From Methylophilus sp. DW102 (GTDB taxonomy: Bacteria > Pseudomonadota > Gammaproteobacteria > Burkholderiales > Methylophilaceae): a DNA stretch of 64,000 bases. Both the position numbers and the translations under genes were made by a program. The stretch covers positions 2,914,001-2,978,000 of the forward strand of contig NZ_AP029023.1 of assembly GCF_037076555.1 (NCBI RefSeq), written 5' to 3'. The first letter of the stretch is position 1; the number at the start of each line of letters is the position of its first letter. Below the pieces are notes generated by a model that was given only the letters and a program-made list of their open reading frames with translations, made no database searches and was not told where the DNA came from. Of the stretch, positions 37,377 through 47,918 are shown in pieces.

Positions 37377-37942
37377 CAATAGCCTTTCAGGAAGTTATCC
37401 AGCAACTCATGCCCGTATTCGGTCAGAATAGACTCGGGGTGAAATTGCACGCCTTCCACGGCCAGTGTTTTATGCTTGACGCCCATGATCTCGCCATCTT
37501 CGGTCCAGGCCGTAATCTCCAGGCAATCCGGAATAGTTTCGCGCTCGATGACCAGCGAATGGTAACGCGTCGCGGTATACGGGTTAGGCAGGTTTCTGAA
37601 CACACCGGTATTGGTATGGTGGATCAATGAGGTTTTGCCGTGCATCAGGGTTTTCGCCTTGATGATGTTGCCGCCAAACGCCTGGCCTATGCTCTGGTGA
37701 CCCAAACAGACGCCCAGCAAAGGAATCTTGCCGGCAAACTCGTGAATCAGAGGCACGGAAATCCCGGCTTCGTTTGGTGTGCACGGTCCGGGAGAAATCA
37801 CGATTTTTTCCGGCGCCATCGCTTTGATCTGCTCCAGCGTGATTTCGTCATTGCGGTGCACATGAACATCTTGCCCCAGCTCGCCAAAATACTGCACGAG
37901 GTTATAGGTAAAAGAGTCGTAGTTATCAATCATCAACAACAT
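37376..37942 (-). CDS. trpG: Anthranilate synthase glutaminase subunit
   Basis: Class I glutamine amidotransferase that feeds ammonia to TrpE; in many bacteria the same protein serves p-aminobenzoate synthesis. ATG 37942 gives 188 aa starting [19 protein letters not shown]. The triad Cys is in [15 protein letters not shown], and His and Glu are in [10 protein letters not shown]. One base separates it from trpE. Confidence 0.96.
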   Translation of the reverse strand: MLLMIDNYDSFTYNLVQYFGELGQDVHVHRNDEITLEQIKAMAPEKIVISPGPCTPNEAGISVPLIHEFAGKIPLLGVCLGHQSIGQAFGGNIIKAKTLMHGKTSLIHHTNTGVFRNLPNPYTATRYHSLVIERETIPDCLEITAWTEDGEIMGVKHKTLAVEGVQFHPESILTEYGHELLDNFLKGY

Positions 37943-37943
37943 A

Positions 37944-39461
37944 TCAGGCTCCTTTTCCTGCATGGGTTTGAACATTGGCGGCCTGGCTATCCAGTCCTGC
38001 CTGCACCAGCTCAGCGGCGCGGATCACGGCTTTGGCCTTATTCTGGGTTTCTTCCCATTCGCTTTGCGGCACCGAGTCGGCCACAATGCCTGCCCCGGCC
38101 TGCACATAGAGTTTTTTGTTTTTGATCACGGCAGTACGGATCGCAATTGCCACATCCATATCGCCATTAAAGCCTAAATAGCCAACGGCGCCAGCATAAA
38201 TGCCACGTTTGGAAGGCTCCAGTTCTTCAATGATTTCCATGGCACGCACTTTAGGGGCACCAGACACGGTCCCGGCAGGGAAAGTCGCTTTAAGCACGTC
38301 AATCGCATCCAAGCCTGGCTTGAGCTGACCTTCAACATTGCTGACGATATGCATGACGTGTGAATAACGCTCTATCGTCATGTTGTCGGTGACTTTCACA
38401 GTACCCGTGAGCGCGACGCGACCCACATCATTGCGGCCCAGATCCATCAACTGCACATGCTCGGCACGCTCTTTAGGGTCAGCCAGCAGCTCGGCTTCTA
38501 GGGCCAGGTCATGATCACGGTTTTTACCGCGTGGGCGTGTCCCGGCAATCGGCCGTGAAGTCACGGTGGTCTCTTCCAGACGCACCAGGATTTCTGGTGA
38601 AGCACCGACCACATGGTGATCATCCATATCATAATAGAACATATATGGGGAGGGATTGAGGCTACGCAAAGCGCGGTACAAGCTCAATGGTGACGCGTCA
38701 AAGTCTTGCGACATCCGCTGGCTCAATACCACCTGCATGATGTCACCTTCTAAAATATATTGCTGTGCTTTTTTGACTGCCGCTTTGAAGTTGTCTTCAC
38801 CAAACTCAGAAATAGCCGCTGTTTTAGCGCTGGGCAATGCAGCAGGAATCTCTACGCTACACCGTAACTTCCCGACCAAGGTGTGCATGCGTGCGCATGC
38901 AGTTTCATAGGCATTGGCTTTAGCCGGGTCAGCATACACGATGAAATACAGTTTGCCGGAGAGGTTATCCACCACGGCAATTTCTTCTGACACCATCAAC
39001 AATATATCTGGCGTACCAATCACATCTGGCTTTTTCTGCTTACCCAGACGTTTTTCAATGTATTGAATAGTCTCATAGCCAAAATAGCCAGCCAGGCCAC
39101 CGGTAAAGCGCGGCAAACCATCGTAAGGCGGCGTTTTAAAGCGCGCCTGATAGGCCTTGATAAAGTCCAGCGGATTTTGATCGCTATGCGATTCAACGAC
39201 TTGATGATCCTGAATCACCTGCAATTGCTGCTCACGCACCACAATTCGCGTGGTGGCAGGCAGGCCTATGATCGAATAGCGGCCAAAGCGCTCACCGCCT
39301 TGTACGCTTTCAAGCAGATAGGAATAAGGTTGATTGGCCAGTTTGAGATACAGTGATAAAGGCGTATCCAGATCGGCAAAGGTTTCTAGCACCAGCGGAA
39401 TACGGTTGTAGCCTTGCGCCGCCAGCGCGTCGAATTCGGTCTTGCTTAATGTGCTTAACAT
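37944..39461 (-). CDS. trpE: Anthranilate synthase component I
   Basis: Chorismate-using subunit, first committed step to tryptophan. 505 aa from ATG 39461. The N-terminal part contains [19 protein letters not shown], with the SVExG-like feedback site. The catalytic part has [25 protein letters not shown] sequence ([15 protein letters not shown]) and [14 protein letters not shown]. No Trp-rich leader peptide is visible in 39462-39639, so attenuation of the classic kind is not supported. Confidence 0.96.
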   Translation of the reverse strand: MLSTLSKTEFDALAAQGYNRIPLVLETFADLDTPLSLYLKLANQPYSYLLESVQGGERFGRYSIIGLPATTRIVVREQQLQVIQDHQVVESHSDQNPLDFIKAYQARFKTPPYDGLPRFTGGLAGYFGYETIQYIEKRLGKQKKPDVIGTPDILLMVSEEIAVVDNLSGKLYFIVYADPAKANAYETACARMHTLVGKLRCSVEIPAALPSAKTAAISEFGEDNFKAAVKKAQQYILEGDIMQVVLSQRMSQDFDASPLSLYRALRSLNPSPYMFYYDMDDHHVVGASPEILVRLEETTVTSRPIAGTRPRGKNRDHDLALEAELLADPKERAEHVQLMDLGRNDVGRVALTGTVKVTDNMTIERYSHVMHIVSNVEGQLKPGLDAIDVLKATFPAGTVSGAPKVRAMEIIEELEPSKRGIYAGAVGYLGFNGDMDVAIAIRTAVIKNKKLYVQAGAGIVADSVPQSEWEETQNKAKAVIRAAELVQAGLDSQAANVQTHAGKGA

Positions 39462-39639
39462 GATGCTTTTTTCCAGTTTGATTCGTAGAGTGCCGTGCAA
39501 ACAATCACAGCAGGTCGGTGCAAATGGCGCGCACCTGCGCGTGGGGCAGGACTAGCCCCGCCACGAACGACGCCAGCTTAATACTGGCCAACTGGAAGAA
39601 TGATGAGCACAAAACATCATGGTAATTAAGGTCTATTTT

Positions 39640-40332
39640 TTATGATCCCTGCTTTAGGAGTGCAGGTAACTCCAGCAAGTTCACCACCTCGGTGAGTTGC
39701 TGCACGGTAGCATCTACCGTCGCGACATCAATTTCGCGGCCTTGATTATACCCATAAGGCACGGTCACGACAAAGCATCCGGCAGCATGCGCGGCCTGAA
39801 TATCCGTCTCCGAGTCCCCTACCAGCACCGCTTCAGCAGGCAGCACACCTAGCTTTTGGCAAATATGCAACAACGGCAAGGGGTCAGGTTTCTTTTTGGG
39901 CAAGCTGTCGCCAGAAATAATGACCTCAAAAAAATCAGCCAAACCTGCTTGTTGCAGCAAAGGTAAGGTGAATTTTTCGGGTTTATTGGTCACACAAGCC
40001 AGGCGATAGCCTTGTTTCTTCAGCTGCTGCAAAGCAGGGACAACCCCTGCGAATGGCTGGCTTTGGGTGGCGTTGGCAGTATAAAAATCATGATACAGCG
40101 GCTGCGCCTGCGCAAACAAATCGGCCTCTGGCTCCACCTGCACGCTCCCTGTGAGGCAGCGCTTGATCAGGTTTTGCACGCCTTCGCCAATATAAGTGGC
40201 GATTTGTGCTTGCGGCAACATGGGTTTGCCCAAAGCCACCAACATACGGTTGGCAGCTTCGGCAATTTGCGGCGCGGTATCCAGCAAGGTGCCGTCCAGA
40301 TCGAACATCACCAACTTGACTTGAAACCGCAT
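39640..40332 (-). CDS. gph: Phosphoglycolate phosphatase (HAD family)
   Basis: HAD hydrolase clearing 2-phosphoglycolate. ATG 40332 is preferred over the GTG just before it. Motif I MFDLDGTLLDTAPQ (nucleophile Asp), motif II CVTNKPE, Lys in SLPKKKPDPLP and motif IV LVGDSETDIQAAHAAG are all present. 230 aa. It lies 15 bases after rpe, the usual pairing; the trp genes follow after a gap of about 180 bases that has no other gene. Confidence 0.92.
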   Translation of the reverse strand: MRFQVKLVMFDLDGTLLDTAPQIAEAANRMLVALGKPMLPQAQIATYIGEGVQNLIKRCLTGSVQVEPEADLFAQAQPLYHDFYTANATQSQPFAGVVPALQQLKKQGYRLACVTNKPEKFTLPLLQQAGLADFFEVIISGDSLPKKKPDPLPLLHICQKLGVLPAEAVLVGDSETDIQAAHAAGCFVVTVPYGYNQGREIDVATVDATVQQLTEVVNLLELPALLKQGS

Positions 40333-40350
40333 CACAACAGGCTTTTTAAA

Positions 40351-41058
40351 TTAAACAGTGGCTAAAGAAGCACGCATCGCAGCCACAACAGTGTCGTAAC
40401 GGTTAGGGTCGGTGTCTTTAGGTGAGCCAAAAATCGCGCTGCCTGCAACAAAGGTATCCGCACCGGCTTTGGCGATCTCTGCGATGTTGTTGGCGTTCAC
40501 ACCACCGTCCACTTCCAGCCAGATTTGACGGCCAGTTTTTTCGTAATAAGCATCAATGCGTGCACGCGCTTGTTTCAGTTTGTCCAGCGTGGCAGGAATG
40601 AATTTTTGGCCACCAAAGCCTGGGTTCACCGACATCAGCAAAATCATGTCCACTTTATCCATCACGTAATCCAGGTAGTGCAATGGTGTCGCTGGGTTAA
40701 ATACCAAGCCAGACTTACAGCCGCTATCACGGATCAAGGCCAGGCTACGGTCAATATGGTCAGAGGCTTCAGGGTGGAAAGTGATGATGTCCGCACCCGC
40801 TTTGGCAAAGTCTGGGATGATACGGTCAACAGGTTTCACCATCAGGTGCACGTCGATGAGCGCGCCAACATTGTGTGACAGGTCACGAATCGCGTCACAG
40901 ACCAATGGACCAATGGTCAGGTTAGGCACGTAATGGTTGTCCATCACGTCAAAGTGCACGATATCGGTGCCGGATTTGATCACGTTTTCGATTTCCTGGC
41001 CCAACTTGGCAAAGTTGGCAGACAGAATACTGGGGGCAATGCGGAAAGTTTTGTCCAT
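40351..41058 (-). CDS. rpe: Ribulose-phosphate 3-epimerase
   Basis: Interconverts ribulose 5-phosphate and xylulose 5-phosphate; in a ribulose-monophosphate methylotroph it also helps regenerate the formaldehyde acceptor. 235 aa TIM barrel. Motifs are [30 protein letters not shown] and [11 protein letters not shown] (catalytic Asp). First gene of the rpe-gph transcript, divergent from hemA. Confidence 0.96.
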   Translation of the reverse strand: MDKTFRIAPSILSANFAKLGQEIENVIKSGTDIVHFDVMDNHYVPNLTIGPLVCDAIRDLSHNVGALIDVHLMVKPVDRIIPDFAKAGADIITFHPEASDHIDRSLALIRDSGCKSGLVFNPATPLHYLDYVMDKVDMILLMSVNPGFGGQKFIPATLDKLKQARARIDAYYEKTGRQIWLEVDGGVNANNIAEIAKAGADTFVAGSAIFGSPKDTDPNRYDTVVAAMRASLATV

Positions 41059-41273
41059 GCGCTTGATGTTCCGTAAATGAATCTAATAAAAATTTAGCAA
41101 AACCAATATTTTAACGCCATTTTGTGACAAATTGACAGGATTCTTGCTTGCCGCCGCCGAATATAAGAAAATGTCGGCACTTTTGACATGGATGCCTCTC
41201 CAATTCGCCATGAACAACCTGCAAGCGCCCACGTGTTTCACTTTTGACCCTGTCCCACAGGTAAAATAGCGCC

Positions 41274-42533
41274 ATGCAACTGTATACCATTGGTGTTAAC
41301 CACACCACCGCCCCCATTGCCATCCGCGAGAACGTTGCGTTTAACAACGAAACCTTGCCGCAAGCATTGGCTGATCTGGCACGACACAATGTGGCAGAGG
41401 TGGCGATCCTGTCCACCTGCAACCGCACCGAAATCTATGTGCAATCGATCCGGCCAGAAGTGGTGATTGATTGGCTGGCAGCGTATCACCGCCTGGAGGC
41501 AGACAAGTTGCTGCCCTACACCTACACCTTGAGCAGCCATGAGGCCGTCAAACATGCCTTCCGCGTGGCCAGCGGCTTGGATAGCATGGTGCTGGGCGAG
41601 GCGCAAATACTGGGGCAATTCAAGCAGTCAGTCAAAATTGCGCAGGATGCAGGTACGCTGGGCACCCTGCTGCACAAACTGTTTCAACGCACGTTTGAAG
41701 TGGCTAAAGAAGTGCGCACCAATACCGATATCGGTGGCAGCTCGATTTCGATGGCCGCCGCAGCGGTAAAACTGGCACAACGTATTTTTGGTGATTTGAG
41801 TGCGCAACGGGTGCTGTTTATTGGCGCAGGTGAAATGATAGAGCTCTGTGCTGACCATTTTGCCGCGCAAAAACCGAAAAAAATCACTGTGGCAAACCGT
41901 ACACTGGAGCGCGGCGAACAACTGGCAGACAAGATTCGCGGCCAGGGCCTCAATGTACAGGCTATTTTGCTCAACGACCTGCCAGAGCGTTTTCAGGAAT
42001 TCGACATCGTCATCACCAGCACCGCCAGTCAGCTGCCCATTGTTGGCTTGGGCATGGTAGAACGCGCCATTAAAGCGCGTAAGCACAGACCGATGTTTAT
42101 GGTAGACCTGGCCGTGCCGCGGGATATCGAACCTGAAGTTTCGGCACTGGATGACGTATTTTTGTACACCGTAGACGATTTGGCGCAAGTGGTCTCCGAA
42201 GGTCTGGGCAATCGCAAAGAAGCCGCGATAGATGCAGAAATGATCGTCAACGCACGTGTTGAACATTTTATGCAATGGCTCAAGCAGCGCGAAGCGGTGC
42301 CCACCATCAAAGCCCTGCGTGATCAAGTAGACAGCCTACGCAAGGCTGAGGTGGAAAAATCGCTCAAATTGCTGCAAAAAGGCGAGCCACCCGAAAAAGT
42401 ACTCGAACATCTCAGCAATGCACTGACCAACAAGTTTTTGCATGGCCCCAGCCACGCACTCAACAACACCGAAGGCGATGCCCATGCGCACATGGAGCAT
42501 CTGGTCAAACAACTTTTTCAGTTAAAAGAATAA
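41274..42533 (+). CDS. hemA: Glutamyl-tRNA reductase
   Basis: Commits glutamyl-tRNA to tetrapyrrole synthesis. 419 aa. The N-terminal catalytic domain shows [17 protein letters not shown] and nucleophile Cys in [12 protein letters not shown]. Next are the [20 protein letters not shown] block, the NADPH-binding [15 protein letters not shown] and the C-terminal dimerisation helix. Followed by prfA after 51 bases, the conserved hemA-prfA order. Confidence 0.97.
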   Translation: MQLYTIGVNHTTAPIAIRENVAFNNETLPQALADLARHNVAEVAILSTCNRTEIYVQSIRPEVVIDWLAAYHRLEADKLLPYTYTLSSHEAVKHAFRVASGLDSMVLGEAQILGQFKQSVKIAQDAGTLGTLLHKLFQRTFEVAKEVRTNTDIGGSSISMAAAAVKLAQRIFGDLSAQRVLFIGAGEMIELCADHFAAQKPKKITVANRTLERGEQLADKIRGQGLNVQAILLNDLPERFQEFDIVITSTASQLPIVGLGMVERAIKARKHRPMFMVDLAVPRDIEPEVSALDDVFLYTVDDLAQVVSEGLGNRKEAAIDAEMIVNARVEHFMQWLKQREAVPTIKALRDQVDSLRKAEVEKSLKLLQKGEPPEKVLEHLSNALTNKFLHGPSHALNNTEGDAHAHMEHLVKQLFQLKE

Positions 42534-42584
42534 TTTTTTCAAGACTTAGGCCTCCGCTGACGCTTTGAATTTTAGGGTCCCACA

Positions 42585-43667
42585 ATGAAACCAAGCATGT
42601 TGCAAAAGCTCGCCAACCTAAGCGAGCGTCTCGAAGAACTCAACCGCCTACTCAGCAGCGAGGGCGTGACTGACAATATGGATAACTACCGTAAAATCAT
42701 GCAGGAACACACGGAAATCACTCCGATTGTCGAGCAGTATCACGTCTACGCGCAAACCGAGTCTGACATCAAAGAGGCACATGCCATGCTGTCTGACCCT
42801 GAGATGAAAGAGTTTGCCCAGGAAGAAATCGAGACTGGCAAAAAACGTCTGGAAGAAGTGGCGCTCACCCTGCAAAAACTGCTGCTGCCTAAAGACCCCA
42901 ACGATGACAAAAATATTTTCCTCGAAATCCGTGCCGGCACCGGCGGCGATGAGTCTGGCCTGTTTGCCGGTGACCTGTTCCGTATGTATTCGCGCTATGC
43001 CGACCGGCAGGGCTGGAAGGTAGAAGTGGTCTCTGCCAACGAAGGCGAGGTCGGCGGCTACAAAGAAATTATTGCCAAAATTATCGGCTACGGGGCATAT
43101 TCAAAACTCAAATTTGAGTCGGGTGGCCACCGCGTACAGCGCGTGCCCGATACCGAAACACAAGGCCGGATTCACACTTCAGCCTGTACAGTCGCGATTT
43201 TGCCCGAGGTTGAAGAGGTGGGCGATGTAGAAATCAACCCGGCGGACATTCGTATCGACACCTTCCGCGCCAGTGGTGCAGGTGGTCAGCACATTAACAA
43301 AACTGACTCTGCCGTGCGTATTACGCACGCGCCCACCGGCATTGTGGTCGAATGCCAAGACGGCCGCAGCCAGCACGCCAACAAGGCGCAAGCCATGCAA
43401 GTGCTGGCCGCGCGCATTAAAGCCAAACAAGTCGATGAGCAACAAAGCAAAATCGCCTCCGAGCGGCGCAACCTGATTGGTTCGGGTGACCGCTCAGAAC
43501 GTATTCGCACTTACAACTACCCGCAAGGCCGCATTACCGACCACCGCATCAACCTGACACTGTATAAAATTGATGCGATTACCGAGGGCGATATGGATGA
43601 GTTGATTAATGCGCTGGCGACTGAGTACCAAGCAGATTTGCTCGCCAGCTTGGGTGAAGAAGGTTAA
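42585..43667 (+). CDS. prfA: Peptide chain release factor 1
   Basis: Terminates translation at UAA and UAG. 360 aa. The catalytic GGQ is in [18 protein letters not shown]; the codon-recognition region contains [15 protein letters not shown], near the PxT motif. The Gln of GGQ is methylated by PrmC, encoded 1.35 kb downstream and separated from prfA here by two extra genes. Confidence 0.98.
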   Translation: MKPSMLQKLANLSERLEELNRLLSSEGVTDNMDNYRKIMQEHTEITPIVEQYHVYAQTESDIKEAHAMLSDPEMKEFAQEEIETGKKRLEEVALTLQKLLLPKDPNDDKNIFLEIRAGTGGDESGLFAGDLFRMYSRYADRQGWKVEVVSANEGEVGGYKEIIAKIIGYGAYSKLKFESGGHRVQRVPDTETQGRIHTSACTVAILPEVEEVGDVEINPADIRIDTFRASGAGGQHINKTDSAVRITHAPTGIVVECQDGRSQHANKAQAMQVLAARIKAKQVDEQQSKIASERRNLIGSGDRSERIRTYNYPQGRITDHRINLTLYKIDAITEGDMDELINALATEYQADLLASLGEEG

Positions 43668-43675
43668 TCACCGCT

Positions 43676-44170
43676 ATGATTTTGTTATGCTCAGCATCAA
43701 TTGATTGGGCTGCAACCGGCACCTGGGTAACTGGCTTAGCAACTGCAGTTATCGGTTTATGCGCATTACGAACTTGGAAGTCACAATTACAGCTGCAGGA
43801 CAGATATCAAAAAGCCGACGCGCTACTTGAGGCTTTTGTGTTATGCGTTAGAACTGGTCACAACTGGCAATGGAATGAAATTAGTAATATAGAAAAAGAT
43901 AAATCTTCAGTGCTGTCTAAATCTGAAGGTTTCCCTGAGTGGCGCGAAGCTTTAATGCAATACAGGTTGGCTTGGTATAAAGCGAGCCATATCACAGTCA
44001 GTGATGCGTGGTTTTCTCCCGATAAACTCCAAAGCAGAATAATAAGTATTGGCATTCAAGCACAAAAGAACTCAAGAATTAACTCTGAATTACTTTCAAA
44101 CTTCGAACTAGATTTTACAAATACTCTTAAGGACGGTTTGCTAGAATTGAGTAAACTTAGAAATCCTTAA
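43676..44170 (+). CDS. AT-rich hypothetical membrane protein (164 aa)
   Basis: One N-terminal membrane segment (about residues 13-33, WAATGTWVTGLATAVIGLCA) is followed by a charged cytoplasmic helical domain rich in Lys, Ser, Asn and Ile. The DNA is clearly richer in A+T and uses different codons (ATA, AGA, AAT) from prfA and prmC, which suggests horizontal gain. It begins 8 bases after prfA and ends in TAATG, overlapping the next gene. No family recognised; membrane-anchored proteins of this shape are common among accessory genes of unknown role. Confidence 0.7.
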   Translation: MILLCSASIDWAATGTWVTGLATAVIGLCALRTWKSQLQLQDRYQKADALLEAFVLCVRTGHNWQWNEISNIEKDKSSVLSKSEGFPEWREALMQYRLAWYKASHITVSDAWFSPDKLQSRIISIGIQAQKNSRINSELLSNFELDFTNTLKDGLLELSKLRNP

Positions 44171-45018
44171 TGCTTAAGTTTCGAATCCCCGTCGCGCCAC
44201 GCAGTATCCAGAAAGACAACCCGATCAAGTTTTTACTTGATAGTGAGGCCGTCGACTGCTTGGCACATAATATCGGATTAGTGCATTCGGCTTTTGATGG
44301 ACACGCGTTCAAAAGCTTGGCGCTCACCAACATTGCAGCGCTGGGGATTATGGACCGCTCAGCGCATATTGCTGCGGCATTAAAAGCGACCTTACCCGCA
44401 AAGTTTTCCGAAGCCACCGACATTCTGCTCAGCACGCTAACGCCGCCGAATGTACACACCGAACGTCTCGGCTTGAGTGTGTTTTTTTACTTGCCGCATA
44501 CACGCTTCATTGCCGACTACGGGCGTGATCCGCAACACAACGCGGGCGAAGATCCTTTTGACACGGCCATGCGTGCCCAATATGAATTGACGCGCCGCTT
44601 TACCGCCGAATTTTCGATCCGTCCGTTCCTGATGCAGGATTTTGAGCGCACCTTGAATCAACTGACCTTGTGGCTAAACGACGCAGATCCGCATGTGCGC
44701 CGCTTATGCTCTGAAGGCTGTCGCCCCCGCTTGCCTTGGGGGGCGCGCATTCCCCAGTTGATTAAAGACCCCAGGCCAACACTGCCTATTCTGGAAGCCC
44801 TGAAAAATGACCCCAGCCTGTATGTACGCCGCAGTGTTGCCAATCATCTGGGCGATATCGCAAAAGACCATCCAGCATTGGCATTTGAGGTATGTGAGCG
44901 CTGGCTGACTAATGCGGATAAAGACTTGAAATGGGTGATCCGCCATGCGGTGCGCCATCCGGCCAAGCAAGGCAACGCGCAAGCGCGCGCTATCCGGCTG
45001 GCGGCAGGAGGAAAATAA
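44170..45018 (+). CDS. AlkD-like DNA alkylation repair protein (HEAT repeats)
   Basis: 282 aa made of HEAT-like helical pairs. The C-terminal half matches the AlkC/AlkD-type glycosylase superfamily (LTLWLNDADPHVRRLCSEG, then PWGARIPQLIKDPRPTLPIL and LKNDPSLYVRRSVANHLGDI, KDLKWVIRHAVRHPAKQG). Such enzymes remove alkylated bases, relevant in a cell that handles methylating or formaldehyde stress. Coupled by TAATG to the membrane-protein gene and followed directly by prmC. Confidence 0.85.
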   Translation: MLKFRIPVAPRSIQKDNPIKFLLDSEAVDCLAHNIGLVHSAFDGHAFKSLALTNIAALGIMDRSAHIAAALKATLPAKFSEATDILLSTLTPPNVHTERLGLSVFFYLPHTRFIADYGRDPQHNAGEDPFDTAMRAQYELTRRFTAEFSIRPFLMQDFERTLNQLTLWLNDADPHVRRLCSEGCRPRLPWGARIPQLIKDPRPTLPILEALKNDPSLYVRRSVANHLGDIAKDHPALAFEVCERWLTNADKDLKWVIRHAVRHPAKQGNAQARAIRLAAGGK

Positions 45019-45891
45019 ATGCTGCCCACCATCCGCGCCTGCCTGGATGCTGCAAAAATCCAATTGATGCAAACCATCCCGGCTGACGAAGCCAGCATAG
45101 AAGCCCGCATGTTATTAATGGAGGTGCTCAAGGTGAACCATGCCTGGCTACTCGGTCATGCACTGGATTTGCTGGATACGCAAAAACAAACAGACTTTAA
45201 CGCCTTAGTTGCCCGCCGCCTGCAAGGTGAGCCCATCGCCCATATTTTGGGCTACCGCGAGTTTTTTGGGCTACCGCTCAGAGTGACGCCTGACACCTTG
45301 ATCCCGCGACCAGATACTGAAACTCTGGTAGAGGCTGCCTTGGAAAAAATCAACCAGCATGCGCGCGGCAAACCGCTTGAAGTGTTGGACCTGGGCACAG
45401 GAACCGGGGCTATCGCACTCGCGCTGGCCAAACATGGACCAGACTGCCAGGTGACTGCGGTGGATGCCTCTGAAGCAGCCTTGGCCGTCGCGAAAAATAA
45501 CGCTTATGCACTGGGCATTGAGAATACGCAGTTTGTGTTAAGCGACTGGTTTTCAGCGCTGGCTCCCAAATCTTACCATGTGATTGTGAGCAATCCGCCC
45601 TATATTGAAGCAGACGACCCGCATCTGCAACAAGGCGATTTGCGTTTTGAACCCTTATCGGCGCTGGCTTCAGGGGCAGATGGTTTGCAAGCGATCCGGC
45701 AGATTATTGCCCAGGCGCCTGGCTATTTGACTGAAAATGGATGGCTCATGCTGGAGCACGGTTACAACCAGGCGGACGCCGTGCAATCATTCTTAAAAGC
45801 ACAAGGGTTTGCAGAGATTGCAACGATGCATGATCTGGGTAATCAGCCCCGAGTCACGTCAGGAAAATGGCCACTAGCAAAACCAGTATGA
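45019..45891 (+). CDS. prmC: Release factor glutamine methyltransferase PrmC (HemK)
   Basis: Methylates the Gln of the GGQ motif in release factors. 290 aa. The N-terminal helical domain is followed by the IPRPDTETLVEAAL region, SAM motif VLDLGTGTGAIALALA and catalytic SNPPYIEADDP. Starts on the base after the preceding stop. The hemA-prfA-prmC order is conserved in proteobacteria, here interrupted by two genes. Confidence 0.95.
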   Translation: MLPTIRACLDAAKIQLMQTIPADEASIEARMLLMEVLKVNHAWLLGHALDLLDTQKQTDFNALVARRLQGEPIAHILGYREFFGLPLRVTPDTLIPRPDTETLVEAALEKINQHARGKPLEVLDLGTGTGAIALALAKHGPDCQVTAVDASEAALAVAKNNAYALGIENTQFVLSDWFSALAPKSYHVIVSNPPYIEADDPHLQQGDLRFEPLSALASGADGLQAIRQIIAQAPGYLTENGWLMLEHGYNQADAVQSFLKAQGFAEIATMHDLGNQPRVTSGKWPLAKPV

Positions 45892-45934
45892 TTTTTGCTA
45901 GATTGAAAACAAAACCTTTATCTAAGGAGTTGTG

Positions 45935-46738
45935 ATGCAGCCTATCCCTAATATTAAAGCCGTGCTATTTGACCTGGATGGCGTGTTGTATATCGGCAAT
46001 CAAGTCATCAATGGCGCGATCGCGGCCGTGAAACAACTGCGCGAAGCGGGCATTGCGGTCCGCTTTGTCACCAACACTAGCACGCTATCTTTAGCGTCCT
46101 TGCAATCCAAGCTGAATGCGTTGGGCTTCAATGTAGTGCCCGAAGAAATCATGAGTGCACCACAAGCGACCATCCAGTACCTCAAAAAGCAGCCGAACCC
46201 GGTCTGTAAATTGTTGCTGGCAGACGATGTGAAAAAAGATTTTGCCTGTTTTGATCAATCGGAAACCGCGGCCAATTATGTGGTGATCGGCGATATAGGC
46301 GACCGCTGGTCTTACCAACTACTCAATGAAGTGTTTACCTGCCTGGTGAATGGCGCGCAGTTAATTGCCATCCATAAAAACCGCTTCTGGCAAACCGAGA
46401 CTGGCTTGCAAATGGATATTGGCGCGTTTGTCACCGGGCTGGAGTACGCCAGCAATACCAAAGCCATGCTAATGGGCAAGCCTTCGCAGCATTTCTTTCA
46501 TATGGCCATCGATGCCTTACGGCTGAAACCTTCGGAAGTGCTAATGATAGGCGATGATATTGATGCGGATATTGGCGGTGCACAAGATGCGGGCTTGCAT
46601 GGCATTCTGGTCAAAACTGGAAAATATCGCGAAACCTATACGCGCTTATCCGCCGTGGAGCCGGATGCGATGATTGCTTCAGTGGCAGATTTACCGGCAT
46701 TGCTAGGCTGCTTTTCTGCCTCCGCCCATTCCTCCTGA
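45935..46738 (+). CDS. HAD-IIA family phosphatase
   Basis: HAD hydrolase of subfamily IIA (NagD/LHPP-like), 267 aa from ATG 45935 with AAGGAG 10 bases upstream. Motif I AVLFDLDGVLYIGNQ, motif II FVTNTSTLS, cap region, Lys in MLMGKPSQHFF and motif IV MIGDDIDADIGGAQDAGLHG are present. Substrate not known; LHPP-like relatives act on small phosphates or phospho-histidine. Confidence 0.88.
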   Translation: MQPIPNIKAVLFDLDGVLYIGNQVINGAIAAVKQLREAGIAVRFVTNTSTLSLASLQSKLNALGFNVVPEEIMSAPQATIQYLKKQPNPVCKLLLADDVKKDFACFDQSETAANYVVIGDIGDRWSYQLLNEVFTCLVNGAQLIAIHKNRFWQTETGLQMDIGAFVTGLEYASNTKAMLMGKPSQHFFHMAIDALRLKPSEVLMIGDDIDADIGGAQDAGLHGILVKTGKYRETYTRLSAVEPDAMIASVADLPALLGCFSASAHSS

Positions 46739-46754
46739 CCGGGTCAGCCCGGTC
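46737..46754 (+). other. GC-rich hairpin after the HAD gene
   Basis: GACCGGG (46737-46743) pairs perfectly with CCCGGTC (46748-46754) around a TCAG loop, starting at the HAD stop codon. Without a U-run it is only a weak terminator candidate. Confidence 0.5.
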
Positions 46755-46767
46755 TCGCCGTTTCGGC

Positions 46768-46792
46768 ATGCCGCATAGTATAATTGCGGCAT
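46768..46792 (+). promoter_or_regulatory. TATAAT box and hairpin at the metX start codon
   Basis: TATAAT at 46779-46784 lies 6 bases before the metX ATG. It sits in the loop of a perfect 8-bp inverted repeat (46768-46775 with 46785-46792) that overlaps the ATG. No -35 or ribosome-binding site is evident. A -10 box here would give a leaderless metX mRNA. Confidence 0.45.
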
Positions 46793-47918
46793 GTTTGAAT
46801 CGAATTCTGTTGGTATCGTTAAAGCGCAAGTTGCGCATTTCACCCGGCCGCTCACGCTTAAAAGCGGCGCCGTGTTGCCACAATACCATCTTGCTTATGA
46901 AACCTATGGTGAACTTAACGCGGCCAAAAGCAATGCCGTGTTGATTTGTCATGCCCTGTCTGGCAACCATCATGTGGCTGGCCGTTATACGCCAGAAGAT
47001 AAATATCCTGGCTGGTGGGATAACCTGGTGGGTCCGGGCAAACCGCTGGATACCAACAAGTTTTTTGTGATCGGGTTGAATAACCTGGGCGGCTGTCATG
47101 GCAGTAGCGGCCCATCCAGCGTGGATCCGCTGACAGACAAGCCTTATAGCGCTACTTTTCCGGTCGTGACCGTAGAAGACTGGGTAGAGTCACAAGCACG
47201 ACTGTTAGATTACCTGGGTATTGACCAACTGGCGGCGGTGATTGGCGGCAGTCTGGGGGGCATGCAAGCGCTGCACTGGAACATTGTATATCCCGAGCGT
47301 GTGCGGCATGCCTTTGTGATTGCCTCGGCGCCCAACCTGACCGCACAGAACATGGCGTTTAACGAAGTGGCACGCCAGGCGATTATCACTGACCCCGAGT
47401 TTTTTGACGGCGATTATTACAACCATGGCACCGTGCCGCGCCGTGGCTTGCGCATTGCCCGCATGCTGGGTCATATCACCTACCTGTCAGACGATGCCAT
47501 GGGTGAAAAATTTGGCCGCAAACTGCGTCATGGCGATGTGAAGTACAGCTTTGATGTCGAGTTTGAAATGGAGTCTTACTTGCGCTATCAAGGCGACAAG
47601 TTTGCCGGCGAATTTGATGCCAACACCTATTTACGCATGACACGCGCGCTGGATTATTTTGATCCGGCGCTGGATTTTGAAGGCAATTTGAGCAAGGCGC
47701 TCAGCCGCGCCAAAGCCAAGTTTGTCGTCATCTCGTTTACCACCGACTGGCGTTTTTCGCCTGCACGTTCGCGCGAGATCGTCCAGGCCTTGCTGGATAA
47801 CGCCTTGCCCGTGAAGTATGCCGAGGTCACCTCGGCCCATGGGCATGATGCCTTCTTGATGCCTGATGCGCATTACCATGCCATCATGCGCGCCTATCTG
47901 GAGCAAATCAAAGTATGA
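46791..47918 (+). CDS. metX: Homoserine O-acyltransferase MetX
   Basis: Alpha/beta-hydrolase that acylates homoserine at the entry to methionine synthesis. 375 aa. Nucleophile Ser is in [13 protein letters not shown]; the Asp-His pair is in the C-terminal half, with His in [13 protein letters not shown]. In betaproteobacteria with metW next door the acyl donor is often succinyl-CoA; acetyl versus succinyl cannot be settled here. ATGA overlap with metW. Confidence 0.95.
   Translation: MFESNSVGIVKAQVAHFTRPLTLKSGAVLPQYHLAYETYGELNAAKSNAVLICHALSGNHHVAGRYTPEDKYPGWWDNLVGPGKPLDTNKFFVIGLNNLGGCHGSSGPSSVDPLTDKPYSATFPVVTVEDWVESQARLLDYLGIDQLAAVIGGSLGGMQALHWNIVYPERVRHAFVIASAPNLTAQNMAFNEVARQAIITDPEFFDGDYYNHGTVPRRGLRIARMLGHITYLSDDAMGEKFGRKLRHGDVKYSFDVEFEMESYLRYQGDKFAGEFDANTYLRMTRALDYFDPALDFEGNLSKALSRAKAKFVVISFTTDWRFSPARSREIVQALLDNALPVKYAEVTSAHGHDAFLMPDAHYHAIMRAYLEQIKV

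Noticed and set aside
39462..39639. trp attenuator leader upstream of trpE
   Set aside because: No short frame with tandem Trp codons on the minus strand, and no terminator/antiterminator pair is clear.
41628..42326. 232-residue frame antisense to hemA
   Set aside because: Lies wholly opposite a clear hemA gene and shows no domain or start signal.
46739..46790. SAM riboswitch before metX
   Set aside because: The leader is about 50 bases and lacks SAM-I, SAM-II or SAH core motifs; only short hairpins are seen.
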